Of a stretch of 64,000 nt of DNA, positions 26,951 to 36,524 are shown one piece after another. A model generated the notes under the pieces. The model was not told where the DNA came from. It made no database searches and saw nothing but the letters and a program-made list of their open reading frames with translations. The first letter of the stretch is position 1. The number at the start of each line of letters is the position of its first letter. A program made the position numbers and the translations under genes. The DNA is from Kutzneria viridogrisea (GTDB lineage: Bacteria; Actinomycetota; Actinomycetes; Mycobacteriales; Pseudonocardiaceae), in contig JACJID010000002.1 of the NCBI GenBank assembly GCA_014138725.1, forward strand, positions 1,874,001-1,938,000, in the 5' to 3' direction.

Positions 26951-27730
26951 GTGAACCGATCACCGGTGCGACCGAGCCCGCTGTTCCTGGCCCTCGTGGC
27001 CGTCACCATCGCTGGCGCGGTGCTGACCGCCGTGAGCGCGCCCACCCTGAGTAGCCTGCTCTCCCCCAGCATCCCGTACACCCTCGGCCTGGTGCTGCTC
27101 GTGGCGGGCGGCTGGGTGGTTTCCCTGTGCCTGCACGAGTTCGGCCACGCGTTCGTCGCCTTCCGGGGCGGCGATCACGAGACGCACCTGCGGGGTTACC
27201 TGACCCTGGACCCCCGACGCTACACCGATCCCGTGCTCAGCATCGTGCTCCCGCTGCTGTTCCTGGCACTGGGCGGCATTCCGCTGCCCGGTGGCGCGGT
27301 GCTGATCAACCACCACGCCTTGCGCTCACGTGGCATCCAGTCACTGGTCTCGCTCGCCGGGCCCGCGTTCAACCTGCTGATCGGACTGCTGCTCACCCTC
27401 GCCGTCGCGGTGGTCCCGATGCCCGCGGGTCTGCTGGTCGCCTTGACGTACCTGGCTTTCCTCCAGGTGTTCACCTTCGTGCTGAACATCCTGCCGGTAC
27501 CCGGGTTCGACGGCTACGGGGTGATCGCCCCGCACCTGTCCCCCCAGGCCCGTGCGATGGGCGACAAGGCCCGCATGTGGGCCCCGCTGGTGCTGTTCGC
27601 CGCCCTGTTCGCGATTCCGGGCGTGAGCACCGCGCTGTTCCGCATCGGCAGCGGCCTGTTCGGGCTCATCGGCGGCAACACCGATGTGGCTCTGTACGGC
27701 TCGATCCTCTTCCGGTTCTGGCTCAAGTGA
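26951..27730 (+). CDS. Site-2-protease-like membrane zinc metalloprotease (M50)
   Basis: 259 residues from the GTG at 26951. Six or so hydrophobic segments carry the zinc motif HEFGHA (about 62-66, SLCLHEFGHAFVAF) and the second motif NILPVPGFDG near 190, the usual pair for intramembrane M50 proteases. It may cut membrane proteins such as anti-sigma factors; the substrate is unknown. It precedes fbiA by 43 bases and could be co-transcribed. Confidence 0.87.
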   Translation: MNRSPVRPSPLFLALVAVTIAGAVLTAVSAPTLSSLLSPSIPYTLGLVLLVAGGWVVSLCLHEFGHAFVAFRGGDHETHLRGYLTLDPRRYTDPVLSIVLPLLFLALGGIPLPGGAVLINHHALRSRGIQSLVSLAGPAFNLLIGLLLTLAVAVVPMPAGLLVALTYLAFLQVFTFVLNILPVPGFDGYGVIAPHLSPQARAMGDKARMWAPLVLFAALFAIPGVSTALFRIGSGLFGLIGGNTDVALYGSILFRFWLK

Positions 27731-27773
27731 GCGAGTGCCGCCGTCACCCGCGCGCGTGAAAGGATTGCGCCCC

Positions 27774-28772
27774 GTGAAGGTCGTTGTGGTGGTCGGAGGC
27801 GTCGGTGGCGCCCGTTTCCTGCTCGGTGTGAAGGCGGCGTTGGGTCTGCCGCCGGTCGGTCCCCCGCAGGAGGGCTCGGCCGGGCACGAGGTCGTGGCAC
27901 TGGTGAACACCGGGGACGACGTGTGGATGCACGGCATGCGCGTCTGCCCGGACCTGGACACCTGCATGTACACGCTGGGCGGCGGCATCGACACCGAGCG
28001 CGGCTGGGGCCGGGCCGGTGAGAGCTGGGTGGTCAAGGAGGAACTGGCCGCCTACGGGGCCGAGCCGACCTGGTTCGGGCTCGGGGACAAGGACATCGCC
28101 ACGCACCTGGTGCGCTCCCGCATGCTGCGCGCGGGCTACCCGCTGTCCGCGGTGACCGAGGCCCTGTGCGCGCGATGGCAGCCCGGGGTGACCCTGCTGC
28201 CGATGACCGACGACCGGGTGGAGACCCACGTCGTGGTGGACGGCGAGGACGGCGAGCGCAAGGCGGTGCACTTCCAGGAATGGTGGGTGCGCCACCGCGC
28301 GCAACTGCCCGCGCACTCGATCCTGCCCGTGGGTGCCGAGGAGGCCAAGCCCGCGCCCGGCGTGCTGGAGGCGATCGGGTCCGCCGACGCCGTGCTGCTG
28401 GCCCCGTCCAACCCGGTGGTCAGCGTGGGCACGGTGCTCGCGGTGCCCGGGGTGCGCGAGGCGCTGCGCAAGGCCTCGGGCGGGGTGGTCGGGGTCTCAC
28501 CGATCATCGGGGACAAGCCGGTGCGCGGCATGGCCGACGCCTGCCTGACCGCGATCGGGGTGGAGACCAGCGCGCAGGCCGTCGGCGTGCACTACGGCTC
28601 ACGGTCCACTTCGGACGATGGCGTGCTGGACGGCTGGCTGGTGGCCGAGGGCGAGTCCGTCGAGGTGCCCGGCGTGACCGTGCGCGCGGTCCCGCTGCTG
28701 ATGTCCGATGTGGACGCGACCGCCGAGATGGCCCGCGTCGCACTGGAACTGGCCGGGGTGCGCCTTGACTGA
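27774..28772 (+). CDS. fbiA: FbiA, phospho-lactate/phosphoenolpyruvate transferase of F420 synthesis
   Basis: 332 residues from a GTG at 27774. The nucleotide-binding start [16 protein letters not shown] and the later [18 protein letters not shown] with [20 protein letters not shown] are the CofD/FbiA signatures. It joins the activated lactyl or enolpyruvyl group to the deazaflavin Fo to give dehydro-F420-0 or F420-0. Its last eight bases overlap fbiB. Confidence 0.95.
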   Translation: MKVVVVVGGVGGARFLLGVKAALGLPPVGPPQEGSAGHEVVALVNTGDDVWMHGMRVCPDLDTCMYTLGGGIDTERGWGRAGESWVVKEELAAYGAEPTWFGLGDKDIATHLVRSRMLRAGYPLSAVTEALCARWQPGVTLLPMTDDRVETHVVVDGEDGERKAVHFQEWWVRHRAQLPAHSILPVGAEEAKPAPGVLEAIGSADAVLLAPSNPVVSVGTVLAVPGVREALRKASGGVVGVSPIIGDKPVRGMADACLTAIGVETSAQAVGVHYGSRSTSDDGVLDGWLVAEGESVEVPGVTVRAVPLLMSDVDATAEMARVALELAGVRLD

Positions 28773-30105
28773 CCACGCCGCGGCCTCGATCGAGCTGATG
28801 CCGGTCGCGGACCTGCCCGAGTTCCGGCCCGGTGACGACCTCGCCGGGGCCATCGCGCAGGCCGCGCCCTGGCTGCGGGACTCCGACGTGCTGGTGGTCA
28901 CCAGCAAGGTCGTGTCCAAAGTGGAGGGACGACTGGTCCTGGCGCCCGGGGACGAGGAGCAGCGCACCGAGCTGCGCCGCAGGCTGGTGCGCGAGGAGTC
29001 GGTGCGCGTGCTCGCCCAGGTGAAGAACACGCTGATCACCCAGAGCAGGCTCGGCATCGTGCAGGCCGCGGCCGGGGTGGACGCCTCCAACGTGGCCCGC
29101 GACGAGATCGCCCTGCTGCCCGAGGACCCGGACGCCTCGGCCGCCGCACTGCGGGCGGCGCTGCGCGAGCGGCTCGGCGTCGAGCTGGCCGTGGTGATCA
29201 CCGACACGATGGGCCGTGCGTGGCGGGTGGGCCAGACGGACGCCGCGATCGGCGCCAGCGGGCTGACCGTGGTGCACGGCTACGCGGGCCAGGTGGACCG
29301 GCAGGGCAACGAGCTGGTGGTGACCGAGATCGCGGTGGCCGACGAGATCGCCGCCGCGGCGGACCTGGTCAAGGGCAAGCTGGGCGCGCTGCCCGTCGCC
29401 GTCCTGCGTGGACTGTCCGTTGTGGACGACGGCTCCACGGCCCGCGACCTGGTTCGCCCGATCGAGCAGGACCTGTTCCGGCTGGGCACCGACCTGGCCA
29501 TCGCGCAGGGCCGCCGCGAGGCCGTGCTGGTGCGGCGTTCCGTGCGGTACTACTCGGACGAGCCGGTCGACCCCGAGGTGCTGCGGCGGGCGGTCGGTGC
29601 CGCACTGACCGCGCCCGCGCCGCACCACACGCACCCGGTGCGGTTCGTGTGGCTGCGCGACCGGCCGCTGCGCACCAAGCTGCTGGACGCCATGCGCGAG
29701 CAGTGGCGCAACGACCTGCGCGGGGACGGCTTCACCGAGGAGCAGATCGAGCGCCGGCTGCGCCGCGGGGACCTGCTGCGCGAGGCGCCCGAGGTCGTGC
29801 TGCCCTTCCTCGTGGCCGAGGGCGCGCACAGCTACCCGGACCAGCGGCGGGCCGCCTCCGAGCACACCATGTTCACGGTGGCCGCCGGTGCCGCCGTGCA
29901 GGGTCTGCTGGTGGCGCTGGCCGCCGAGGAGCTCGGGTCCTGCTGGGTCGGTTCGACGATCTTCTGCGCTGACGTGGTGCGCTCGGTGCTGGACCTGCCG
30001 CCCGACTGGGAGCCGCTGGGCGCGGTCGCCGTCGGGCACCCCGCCGACGGACCGGCCGGACCGCGCCCGCCCGCCTCGATCGAACAAGGACTGGTGGAGC
30101 GATGA
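28765..30105 (+). CDS. fbiB: FbiB, F420 gamma-glutamyl ligase with nitroreductase-fold domain
   Basis: About 446 residues. I chose the TTG at 28765, overlapping the end of fbiA by eight bases, because the protein starts well there; an ATG at 28798 is the alternative. The N-terminal 245 residues are the CofE-type ligase ([39 protein letters not shown]) that adds glutamates. The C-terminal 200 ([42 protein letters not shown]) are the FMN-binding domain that reduces dehydro-F420-0. Its stop overlaps the Nudix gene. Confidence 0.94.
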   Translation: MTDHAAASIELMPVADLPEFRPGDDLAGAIAQAAPWLRDSDVLVVTSKVVSKVEGRLVLAPGDEEQRTELRRRLVREESVRVLAQVKNTLITQSRLGIVQAAAGVDASNVARDEIALLPEDPDASAAALRAALRERLGVELAVVITDTMGRAWRVGQTDAAIGASGLTVVHGYAGQVDRQGNELVVTEIAVADEIAAAADLVKGKLGALPVAVLRGLSVVDDGSTARDLVRPIEQDLFRLGTDLAIAQGRREAVLVRRSVRYYSDEPVDPEVLRRAVGAALTAPAPHHTHPVRFVWLRDRPLRTKLLDAMREQWRNDLRGDGFTEEQIERRLRRGDLLREAPEVVLPFLVAEGAHSYPDQRRAASEHTMFTVAAGAAVQGLLVALAAEELGSCWVGSTIFCADVVRSVLDLPPDWEPLGAVAVGHPADGPAGPRPPASIEQGLVER

Positions 30106-30641
30106 GCTTGCACGCCGACGCGGTGTCGACCCTGGAGGGGTGGAGACCCGGCTCCTCGGGGCAGGACGCGTTGCGCAACGCGTTCCTGGGCTTCCTCGCC
30201 GCGCGCGAGGACGGCTGCCAGCGCTCCTGTGAGCCCGGGCACGTGACCGCTTCCGCGCTGGTGCTCGACGCCACGCGCGAGCAGGTGCTGCTGACCCTGC
30301 ACCCCAGGGTCGGCCGCTGGCTGCAACTGGGCGGGCACTGCGAGCCCGAGGACAGCACGCTGGTCGAGGCCGCACTGCGCGAGGCCACCGAGGAGTCCGG
30401 CATCCGCGGGCTGCGCATCGAGCCGACCCCGCTGCACGTGGACGTGCACCCGATCACCTGCTCGCTGGGCAAGCCGACCCGGCACTTCGACGTGCGCTTC
30501 CTGGTCCGCGCCCCGGTCGGCGCCAAGCCGGTGCGCAGCGCCGAGTCCGTGGACCTCCAGTGGTGGCCGGTGGACGCACTACCGTCCAATGTGGACACCG
30601 TGCCGGAGCTGGTCGAGCTGGCGCTGGGCCGCTTGGGCTGA
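30102..30641 (+). CDS. Nudix hydrolase
   Basis: 179 residues. The Nudix box is complete: [25 protein letters not shown] (near residues 75-99), with the REATEESG helix carrying the metal-binding glutamates. Start ATG overlaps the fbiB stop (ATGA), so it is translated together with the F420 genes. It probably hydrolyses a nucleotide derivative; substrate unknown. The coupling hints at a housekeeping or repair role in cofactor metabolism. Confidence 0.88.
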   Translation: MSLHADAVSTLEGWRPGSSGQDALRNAFLGFLAAREDGCQRSCEPGHVTASALVLDATREQVLLTLHPRVGRWLQLGGHCEPEDSTLVEAALREATEESGIRGLRIEPTPLHVDVHPITCSLGKPTRHFDVRFLVRAPVGAKPVRSAESVDLQWWPVDALPSNVDTVPELVELALGRLG

Positions 30642-30645
30642 GTGG

Positions 30646-30694
30646 CGTGAAGGTGGCTTTCCCTGCGCCCAGCGCAGGGAAAGCCACCTTCACG
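30646..30694. terminator. Perfect 23-bp hairpin, GAAGGTGGCTTTC family
   Basis: Left arm 30646-30668 and right arm 30672-30694 pair without mismatch around a three-base loop. It is the longest stem in the window together with 31588-31640. It lies just after the Nudix stop and before the end of the minus-strand glycosylase, so it suits a two-way terminator. The outer ten bases recur at 51654. Confidence 0.82.
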
Positions 30695-30699
30695 GCGCC

Positions 30700-31578
30700 T
30701 CACATGGCGCGGTAGTCGCGGGCGCTGTAGCGCGGGGCGAATCGCGGGCGCCGGAAGCCAGACGCCTCGATGTAGCGGACCGCCCGCTGGCGCTGCGGGG
30801 CGTACGGGGCGAGCACCTCCAGCATGCCCTCGTCGTCCAGCGGGCGACCCAGCAGCGCCCAGCCCACGACGCTGGGGATGTGGAAATCGCCCACACTGAC
30901 GGCGTCCGGGTCGCCCCAGGCCCGCTGCGCCACCTCGGCCGCGGTCCACACCCCGATGCCCGGGATCAGCCGCAACCTGGCGGTGCTGGTCAGCGCGTGC
31001 GCCGAGGCCGCCGCGTTGAGCAGGGTGCGGCGGCGCGCGCCGTCCACCCCAGCGCGGTGCCACTGCCAGTCGGTGATCGCCAGCAGGGCGCGCGGGGTCG
31101 GCGGCACGCGCATGCCCGCCGGTGCCGGACCCGGCGCGGGCAGGCCGTAACCGCGGCACAGGTCCCGCCAGGACCTGCGCGCCTCGTGGCCGGTGACCTT
31201 CTGCTCCAGGATCGCGGGCAGCAGCACGTCCCAGACCCGGCCCGTCGCCCCCAGGCGCAGCCCCGGCATGCGCCGCCGGGTCTGCGCGATCAGCTCGTGG
31301 TGCGATTCGAAACCGGAGTCGTCATCCCCGGCGCCAAGCAGCTCCGGGACCCCAGCCAACAGCTCGTCGGCACCCTCGCCCCAAGCCGTGGCGAGTACTT
31401 CGTCGTCCCGGCTCAGCCGCAGCGTGGCAGGGCCGGTCGTCGTGTTCGCCGTCAACCACAGCGCCCCGTCCGGCCCCACCTGGTACGCCGGGTCGGCCGC
31501 GCCACGGCGCAACGGCCCCAGCACGGCGGCCACGTCCAGGGTGAACGTGGGCCGCCAGCGCCGGGTCAGGCCGTCCAC
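30700..31578 (-). CDS. DNA glycosylase of the HhH-GPD (AlkA-like) family
   Basis: 292 residues from a GTG at 31578. The helix-hairpin-helix and catalytic part are plain: LRLIPGIGVWTAAEVAQRAWG followed by DAVSVGDFHIP, where the Asp is the expected catalytic residue. An upstream LEQKVTGHEARRSW segment is the usual Gln/Lys-rich helix. It removes alkylated bases in base-excision repair. No MutY-type iron-sulfur cysteines are present. Confidence 0.85.
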   Translation of the reverse strand: MDGLTRRWRPTFTLDVAAVLGPLRRGAADPAYQVGPDGALWLTANTTTGPATLRLSRDDEVLATAWGEGADELLAGVPELLGAGDDDSGFESHHELIAQTRRRMPGLRLGATGRVWDVLLPAILEQKVTGHEARRSWRDLCRGYGLPAPGPAPAGMRVPPTPRALLAITDWQWHRAGVDGARRRTLLNAAASAHALTSTARLRLIPGIGVWTAAEVAQRAWGDPDAVSVGDFHIPSVVGWALLGRPLDDEGMLEVLAPYAPQRQRAVRYIEASGFRRPRFAPRYSARDYRAM

Positions 31579-31587
31579 GGCGGCGAT

Positions 31588-31640
31588 GCCATGAAAGTGC
31601 CGTTCCTGGCGTTGAACGCCAGGAACGGCACTTTCATGGC
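31588..31640. terminator. Perfect hairpin, GAAAGTGCCGTTC family
   Basis: Left arm 31588-31610 and right arm 31618-31640 pair perfectly around a seven-base middle that itself can close further (GTT/AAC). It stands between the end of manC and the start of the glycosylase, both on the minus strand, so it probably ends the manC transcript. Its inner arms recur at 43649. Confidence 0.8.
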
Positions 31641-31656
31641 GTGGGTTGGGGGCACG

Positions 31657-32772
31657 CTACGCGTCGGTGGAGAACCGCACGCCGCACTCGGGCAGCGTGA
31701 TGCCGGGCCAGACGCGAGCCCCGCTCAACAGCTCGCAGCGGGCGCCCACGGTGGCCTCGTCGCCGACGACCACGTCGCGCAGCACGGCCTGGGCGCCAAC
31801 GGTGGATCGGGCGCCGAGCAGGCTGCGCTCGACCACGGCACCGGCGGCCACGGTGGCACCGTCGAACAGCACCGAGCCGTCCACGCGGGCACCGGCCTCG
31901 ACCACGCAGCCCGCGCCGATGGTGGACCCGCCGGTGACGACGGCCTCGGGGTGCACCTGGGCGCCGTCGAGCACGATGGCCTCGCCCGCGGGGCCGGGCA
32001 GGGCGGCGGAGGGTGCGATGCCCCGGACCAGGTCGGCCGAGCCCTGCACGAACGCGCCGGGGGTGCCCAGGTCGAGCCAGTACGAGGTGTCCACGTGGCC
32101 CTGCAACCGCTTGCCCTCGGCGAGCAGCCCGGGGAAGGTCTCGCGCTCCACGGAGACGCGGCGCCCGGTGGGGATGCTCAGCAGCGCCTCCCGCCGGAAC
32201 ACGTAGCAGCCCGCGTTGATCTGGTCGGTGGGCGGGTTCTCGGTCTTCTCCAGGAAGGCCTCGACCCGGCCCTCGGCGTCGGTGGGCACGCAGCCGAACG
32301 CACGCGGGTCGGCCACCTTGACCAGGTGCAGGGTGACGTCGGCGGCGTTGTCGCGGTGCGTGCCGACCACCCCGGCCAGGTCCACTCCGGACAGGATGTC
32401 CCCGTTGAACACCATGACGTCGTCCTCGCGCAGCCGGTCGGCCACGTTGCGGATGCCGCCGCCGGTGTCCAGCGGCTCCTCCTCGACCACGTACTCCAGT
32501 TCGAGGCCGAGGCTGGAGCCGTCACCGAAGTGCTCGGAGAACACCTCCGCCTTGTACGAGGTGCCGAGCACCACATGGGTGATGCCCACGGCGCGGATGC
32601 GGGAGAACAGGTGGGTGAGGAAGGGCACCCCTGCGGTGGGCAGCATCGGCTTGGGCGCCGACAGCGTCAGGGGGCGCAGTCTGGTGCCCTTCCCGCCCAC
32701 CAGCACCACAGCGTCCACCCCGCTCACCTGCGGTGTTGCGTTCCCGGACAGGGGTCCTGCGTTGGGCGACAT
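31657..32772 (-). CDS. manC: Mannose-1-phosphate guanylyltransferase (GDP-mannose pyrophosphorylase)
   Basis: 371 residues; ATG at 32772 after GGAGGAGAG. The nucleotidyltransferase signature VVLVGGKGTRLRPLTLSAPKP lies near the start, followed by FNGDILSG (metal Asp) and a C-terminal left-handed beta-helix with hexapeptide repeats from about residue 270. It makes GDP-mannose from mannose-1-phosphate. Mycobacterial Rv3264c, also next to wbbL, is the counterpart. Other nucleotidyltransferase names are possible because of family similarity. Confidence 0.86.
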   Translation of the reverse strand: MSPNAGPLSGNATPQVSGVDAVVLVGGKGTRLRPLTLSAPKPMLPTAGVPFLTHLFSRIRAVGITHVVLGTSYKAEVFSEHFGDGSSLGLELEYVVEEEPLDTGGGIRNVADRLREDDVMVFNGDILSGVDLAGVVGTHRDNAADVTLHLVKVADPRAFGCVPTDAEGRVEAFLEKTENPPTDQINAGCYVFRREALLSIPTGRRVSVERETFPGLLAEGKRLQGHVDTSYWLDLGTPGAFVQGSADLVRGIAPSAALPGPAGEAIVLDGAQVHPEAVVTGGSTIGAGCVVEAGARVDGSVLFDGATVAAGAVVERSLLGARSTVGAQAVLRDVVVGDEATVGARCELLSGARVWPGITLPECGVRFSTDA

Positions 32773-32881
32773 GCCGATTTCTCTCCTCCACTGACGCGAG
32801 CGGCATTCGAGGGAATACTCTTGCACGTGAGAAGAACGTCCGAGCACCGCACTCGGACGCTACGTGAGGAGAGGCCGGGAG

Positions 32882-33292
32882 ATGGATCCCCGCGACCGGG
32901 CCGACGCAGCACTCGCCCGCGCCAGTGCCCGTGACCGCTGGGTGGTGACTCCCCTCAACGCGACCTCCCCGATGGACGCCAAGCCGACGGTGCAGATCCC
33001 GCGCGCCGTGGTGGACGCGGCCGACCCACGCCTGAAGGACGACCCGGACATCACCCAGGTCATCCCGGCCGCCGCCCAGCAGCAGCACCAGGTGCCGGTG
33101 CCGCACCAGCAGCAGGAGCAGCACCGGCCGCCCCAGCAACAACCGCAGCCGCAGCAACCACAACCGCCCGCGGAGCCGGAGGGCAGGCAGCTGCCCGGCA
33201 TCATCCCCACCACGCAGCAGGTCACGGGGCGCCGACTGTCGCTGTCCGAGCGGCTCAGTGGTGCGTTGCAGGAGCCGCCCGCCCAGTCCTGA
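32882..33292 (+). CDS. Small Gln/Pro-rich protein of unknown function
   Basis: 136 residues from the ATG at 32882 with GAGGAGAG upstream. The first 60 residues look ordered (ARDRWVVTPLNATSPMDAKPTVQIPRAVVDAADPR); residues about 62-100 are almost only Gln, Pro and His (QQQPQPQQPQPP); the end is basic and Ser/Leu-rich (GRRLSLSERLSGAL). No family recognised. It diverges from manC and its last 38 bases overlap the minus-strand wbbL end. Confidence 0.65.
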   Translation: MDPRDRADAALARASARDRWVVTPLNATSPMDAKPTVQIPRAVVDAADPRLKDDPDITQVIPAAAQQQHQVPVPHQQQEQHRPPQQQPQPQQPQPPAEPEGRQLPGIIPTTQQVTGRRLSLSERLSGALQEPPAQS

Positions 33293-34136
33293 GCTCCAAC
33301 TTGAGCCGCAGCGCGAGCCCGGCCCGGATCGCCAGCCGCAGCGGGGCCCACCACGGGCCGAAGTGCCGGTCGGCCAGGTACTTGTAGGCGCTGTCGTGGT
33401 GCGCCTTGAGCATCCGGTCCGAGGCACGGGCTGTGGCGTGCCCGCCCAGGTGCACGACCTCGGCCGAGGGCACGTACACGTTGAGCCAGCCCGCGCGGCC
33501 CATCCGGTCGCCCAGGTCCACGTCCTCGAAGTACATGAAGTACGTGGAGTCGAAACCGTCCACGGAGTCGAAGGCCTCGCGGCGGATCACCAGGCAGGAC
33601 CCGGACAGCCAGCCCGCGGCCCGCTCGGTGACCGCGTTGGTCTCCTGCCGGTACTGCCTGGTCCACGGGTTGCCCGGCCACACCTTGCCCAGCGCGGCGT
33701 GCCCGAAGCCCTTGCCCAGCGAGGGCAGCAGCCGGGCCGAGGGGTAGACCTCGCCGGTGGTCTCCCTGATCAGCGGGCCGAACACGCCGCCCCTCGGCCA
33801 GCGCGAGGCGGCCTCCACCAGGGTGTCCAGCGAGCCCGCGCCCCACTCGATGTCGGGGTTGACCACGACGACCCAGCCCACCTCGTCCGGCAGCTCGGCG
33901 ACACCGCGGTTGGCCGCGCCGCCGTAGCCGAGGTTGCCGCCGGTGGGCACGAAACGCACCTCGGCCCGCTCGGCGGCGGCCTTCTCCGGCGCACCGTCGG
34001 TCGAGCCGTTGTCGGCCAGGATCACGTGCACCGGCCGGGTCGTTGCCTTGGCCAGCGTGTCCAGGAAGCGGTCGAGCACCTCACCCGGCGAGTAGGTGAC
34101 GGTCACGACGCCCAGCTCGTCGCCATAGGTCTTCAC
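33255..34136 (-). CDS. wbbL: Rhamnosyltransferase WbbL-like (GT2)
   Basis: 293 residues. GT2 marks: VVTVTYSPGEVLDRFLDTL, the DxD-like VVNPDIEWG, and the acidic FMYFEDVDLGDRMGRAGW loop. In mycobacteria WbbL transfers rhamnose from dTDP-rhamnose to the lipid-linked GlcNAc that links arabinogalactan to peptidoglycan. The gene order manC-wbbL fits Rv3264c-Rv3265c. The exact acceptor here is inferred by synteny. Confidence 0.87.
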   Translation of the reverse strand: MKTYGDELGVVTVTYSPGEVLDRFLDTLAKATTRPVHVILADNGSTDGAPEKAAAERAEVRFVPTGGNLGYGGAANRGVAELPDEVGWVVVVNPDIEWGAGSLDTLVEAASRWPRGGVFGPLIRETTGEVYPSARLLPSLGKGFGHAALGKVWPGNPWTRQYRQETNAVTERAAGWLSGSCLVIRREAFDSVDGFDSTYFMYFEDVDLGDRMGRAGWLNVYVPSAEVVHLGGHATARASDRMLKAHHDSAYKYLADRHFGPWWAPLRLAIRAGLALRLKLELRTGRAAPATHH

Positions 34137-34146
34137 GGCGGTGAGA

Positions 34147-35301
34147 CTAGTGGCGTCCCCTGCGGTGCAGCACGGCTGCCCGGTCGTAGGCCTCCCGGTG
34201 CCGGGATGCGCTCACCGCCCAGGAGAACTCCTTGGCGCGCAGCTGGGCGGATGCCGCCAGCGCCGAACGCCGGGCCGGGTCGTCGAGCAGCTCGGTGAGC
34301 GCGGCGGCCACGTCGCCCGCGCCGACCCCGCAGTACGCCACCGAGTCCCCGCCCACCTCGGGCAGGCTCAGCCGCCGCGTGGTCAGCACGCAGGCCCCGC
34401 AGGCCATGGCCTCCAGCACCGGCAGGCCGAAACCCTCCCCCAGGCTCGGGTAGGCCACCAGCAGGGAGCCGCCGAGGAAGCCCGCCAGCTGGTCCAGCGG
34501 CAGGTAGCCGGCGCGGATCACCCGGATCCGGTGCGGCACCGCGTCCAGCGCGTGCTCCACCTGCGTGTCCCAGCCCGGCTGACCGGCCAGCACCAGGGTC
34601 GGCGGCTGGGCGCGGCCCTGGCAGGCCCTGGCGAAGCCGCGCAGCAGCGCGGGCACGTTCTTGCGCGGCTCCAGCGCGCCGAGGAAGGCCACGTACGGCT
34701 GGTCGCCCAGGTCCAGGCTCGCCCGCACCTGGGTGATCTCCTCCGGGGAGGGCACGTGGAACCGGTCGGTGTCCACGCCGTGCTGTGCGATCTGCAACAC
34801 CCGCCGGTCCGCGCCCGCGACACGGTTCAACTCGGTGGCGGTGGCCCGGCTGGGCACCACGCACAGGGTTGCCCTGCTCAGCGAGGCCCTGGTCCAGAAC
34901 CGGAAGAACCGCGCCTTGACCGAGGAGTGCAGCACCGGGTCGGTGAAGAAGGTGGCGTCGTGCAGCGTGACCACGGAGGCGGCCCGGTTGGCCAGCGGCA
35001 GCGTGTAGTGCGGGGAGTGCAGCACGTCGGCGCCCAGTCCCCGCACGAGCCCGGGCAGCGTGGTCTGCTCCCAGGCGAGCCGGCCGGTGCGGGTGGCCAC
35101 CGACTCCCGCGCGGGCACGATGCGCGAGTTCGGGGCGAGCTCGGAGTACAGCTCCAGGTCCCGGGTCTGGCACACCACGCTCAGCCGCGCCCCGTCGGCG
35201 TCGAGGGCGGCCACGAGCGAGTCCACGTACCTGCCCACGCCGCCGCGGTCGGCGGGCACGGCGGTGGCGTCGATCAGCACGTGGGGGTCCTCGCGATGCA
35301 C
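34147..35301 (-). CDS. Glycosyltransferase, GT4 family
   Basis: 384 residues. It shows the GT-B layout: an N-terminal loop VPADRGGVGRYVDSLV, then the C-terminal nucleotide-binding part with FLGALEPRKNVPALLRGF and the EX7E region AYPSLGEGFGLPVLEAMA. It should use a nucleotide-activated sugar, perhaps GDP-mannose given the neighbours. It sits ten bases from wbbL, in the same direction, so they may form one unit. Confidence 0.87.
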   Translation of the reverse strand: MHREDPHVLIDATAVPADRGGVGRYVDSLVAALDADGARLSVVCQTRDLELYSELAPNSRIVPARESVATRTGRLAWEQTTLPGLVRGLGADVLHSPHYTLPLANRAASVVTLHDATFFTDPVLHSSVKARFFRFWTRASLSRATLCVVPSRATATELNRVAGADRRVLQIAQHGVDTDRFHVPSPEEITQVRASLDLGDQPYVAFLGALEPRKNVPALLRGFARACQGRAQPPTLVLAGQPGWDTQVEHALDAVPHRIRVIRAGYLPLDQLAGFLGGSLLVAYPSLGEGFGLPVLEAMACGACVLTTRRLSLPEVGGDSVAYCGVGAGDVAAALTELLDDPARRSALAASAQLRAKEFSWAVSASRHREAYDRAAVLHRRGRH

Positions 35302-35363
35302 CGGTGCAGGGTACGGCGCCGGGGATGATCAATACCCGGGAATCCCAAGATCACCGGGGCCGA

Positions 35364-36485
35364 TCAGGGCAATCGCCCATGGGCCGCGCGGTGCAACTCC
35401 AGGTGCACCTGCCACACGGCCTGCGCGGCGGCGCGCCAGGTGAATCCCGCGGCCCGCTCCCGCGCCGCCGCGATCGTGCGCCCGGGATCGTCCAGCACGG
35501 TGCGCAGCGCGCTGACCAGCGCCACCGGGTCGCCACGCCGGGCGATCACCCCCGTACCCCCGGCCACCTCGACCAGCGCGGGCGCGTCCGAGTGCACCAC
35601 GGGCACGCCCGCCGCCATGGCCTCCAGCAGCGGCAGGCCGAAACCCTCCGCCAGGCTCGGCGCGGCTAGCACGGTGGCCCCGCGCAGCACCACGGCGAGC
35701 TCGGCGTCGGTGAGCAGCCCCAGTGATCTCACCCGTTCAGGGGAGAGCGACCGGGCGGCGGCGAGCCGGTGCACGTCCACCTCGCCCCAGCCGGGCGGTC
35801 CGGCGAGCAGCAACGGCAGGTCAGGCGCCCCGGGCAGGGACATGGCCTCGATCAACACGTCGATGCCCTTGCGGGGTTCCAGGGTGCCCACGGCCAGCAC
35901 GTAGCGCGGGGGCAGGTCCAGGCGGCGGGCGATCTGCCCGGCCTGCGCGGGCTCCTCGAGCACCGCCGCCGACACACCATGGCCCACCACGTGCACGCCC
36001 GCCGATCCCGGCGAGTGCTCGGCGAGCTCGGCGGCCACCGCCCCGGTCGGCACGACGATCGCCCCGGCCCGCCGGGTGAGCCGTGAGATCACGTCCCGGT
36101 GCCAGCGCGCGCCGTGCGGGGTCAACGTCTCCGGGTGCGTCCACGGCACGGCGTCGTGCACCGTGACGACGAGCCCGCGCCCGCGCTTGACCGTGGTGGG
36201 CGACAGCGGGGTCGGCGCGTGCACAGAGTCGCCGCCGGGCCACAGCGGGACCCCGCGCTGCCATGCCAGCGCCAATGCCCTGCGCGGCAAGGCAAGCACG
36301 CGCGGGCCCGCCACGCCGGGGATCACCGCCGCGCTCGGGTCGGCGCAGCGTGCGACCGCCCCGGTGACGGTCCACCCCGGCGGCGCGGTCCGGGCCAGGG
36401 CGGCCGCCAGCTCACGCGTGTAGCGGCCGGTGCCGCCGGGGACCGGGGCGAGCAACTGCTCGGTGAGCACGACTAGCTCGGGCAC
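35364..36485 (-). CDS. Glycosyltransferase, GT4 family
   Basis: 373 residues, clearly related to its neighbour at 34147 (LAVGTLEPRKGIDVLIEAM; APSLAEGFGLPLLEAMAAG). N-terminal PVPGGTGRYTRELAAAL is the usual acceptor-side loop. The 62 bases between the two genes hold no obvious terminator, so the genes may be co-transcribed. An early-duplication pair is likely. Sugar and acceptor unknown. Confidence 0.87.
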   Translation of the reverse strand: MPELVVLTEQLLAPVPGGTGRYTRELAAALARTAPPGWTVTGAVARCADPSAAVIPGVAGPRVLALPRRALALAWQRGVPLWPGGDSVHAPTPLSPTTVKRGRGLVVTVHDAVPWTHPETLTPHGARWHRDVISRLTRRAGAIVVPTGAVAAELAEHSPGSAGVHVVGHGVSAAVLEEPAQAGQIARRLDLPPRYVLAVGTLEPRKGIDVLIEAMSLPGAPDLPLLLAGPPGWGEVDVHRLAAARSLSPERVRSLGLLTDAELAVVLRGATVLAAPSLAEGFGLPLLEAMAAGVPVVHSDAPALVEVAGGTGVIARRGDPVALVSALRTVLDDPGRTIAAARERAAGFTWRAAAQAVWQVHLELHRAAHGRLP

Positions 36486-36524
36486 CCCACCAGGGTGACA
36501 CGTGGGCCGGTACCGTCACGCATC

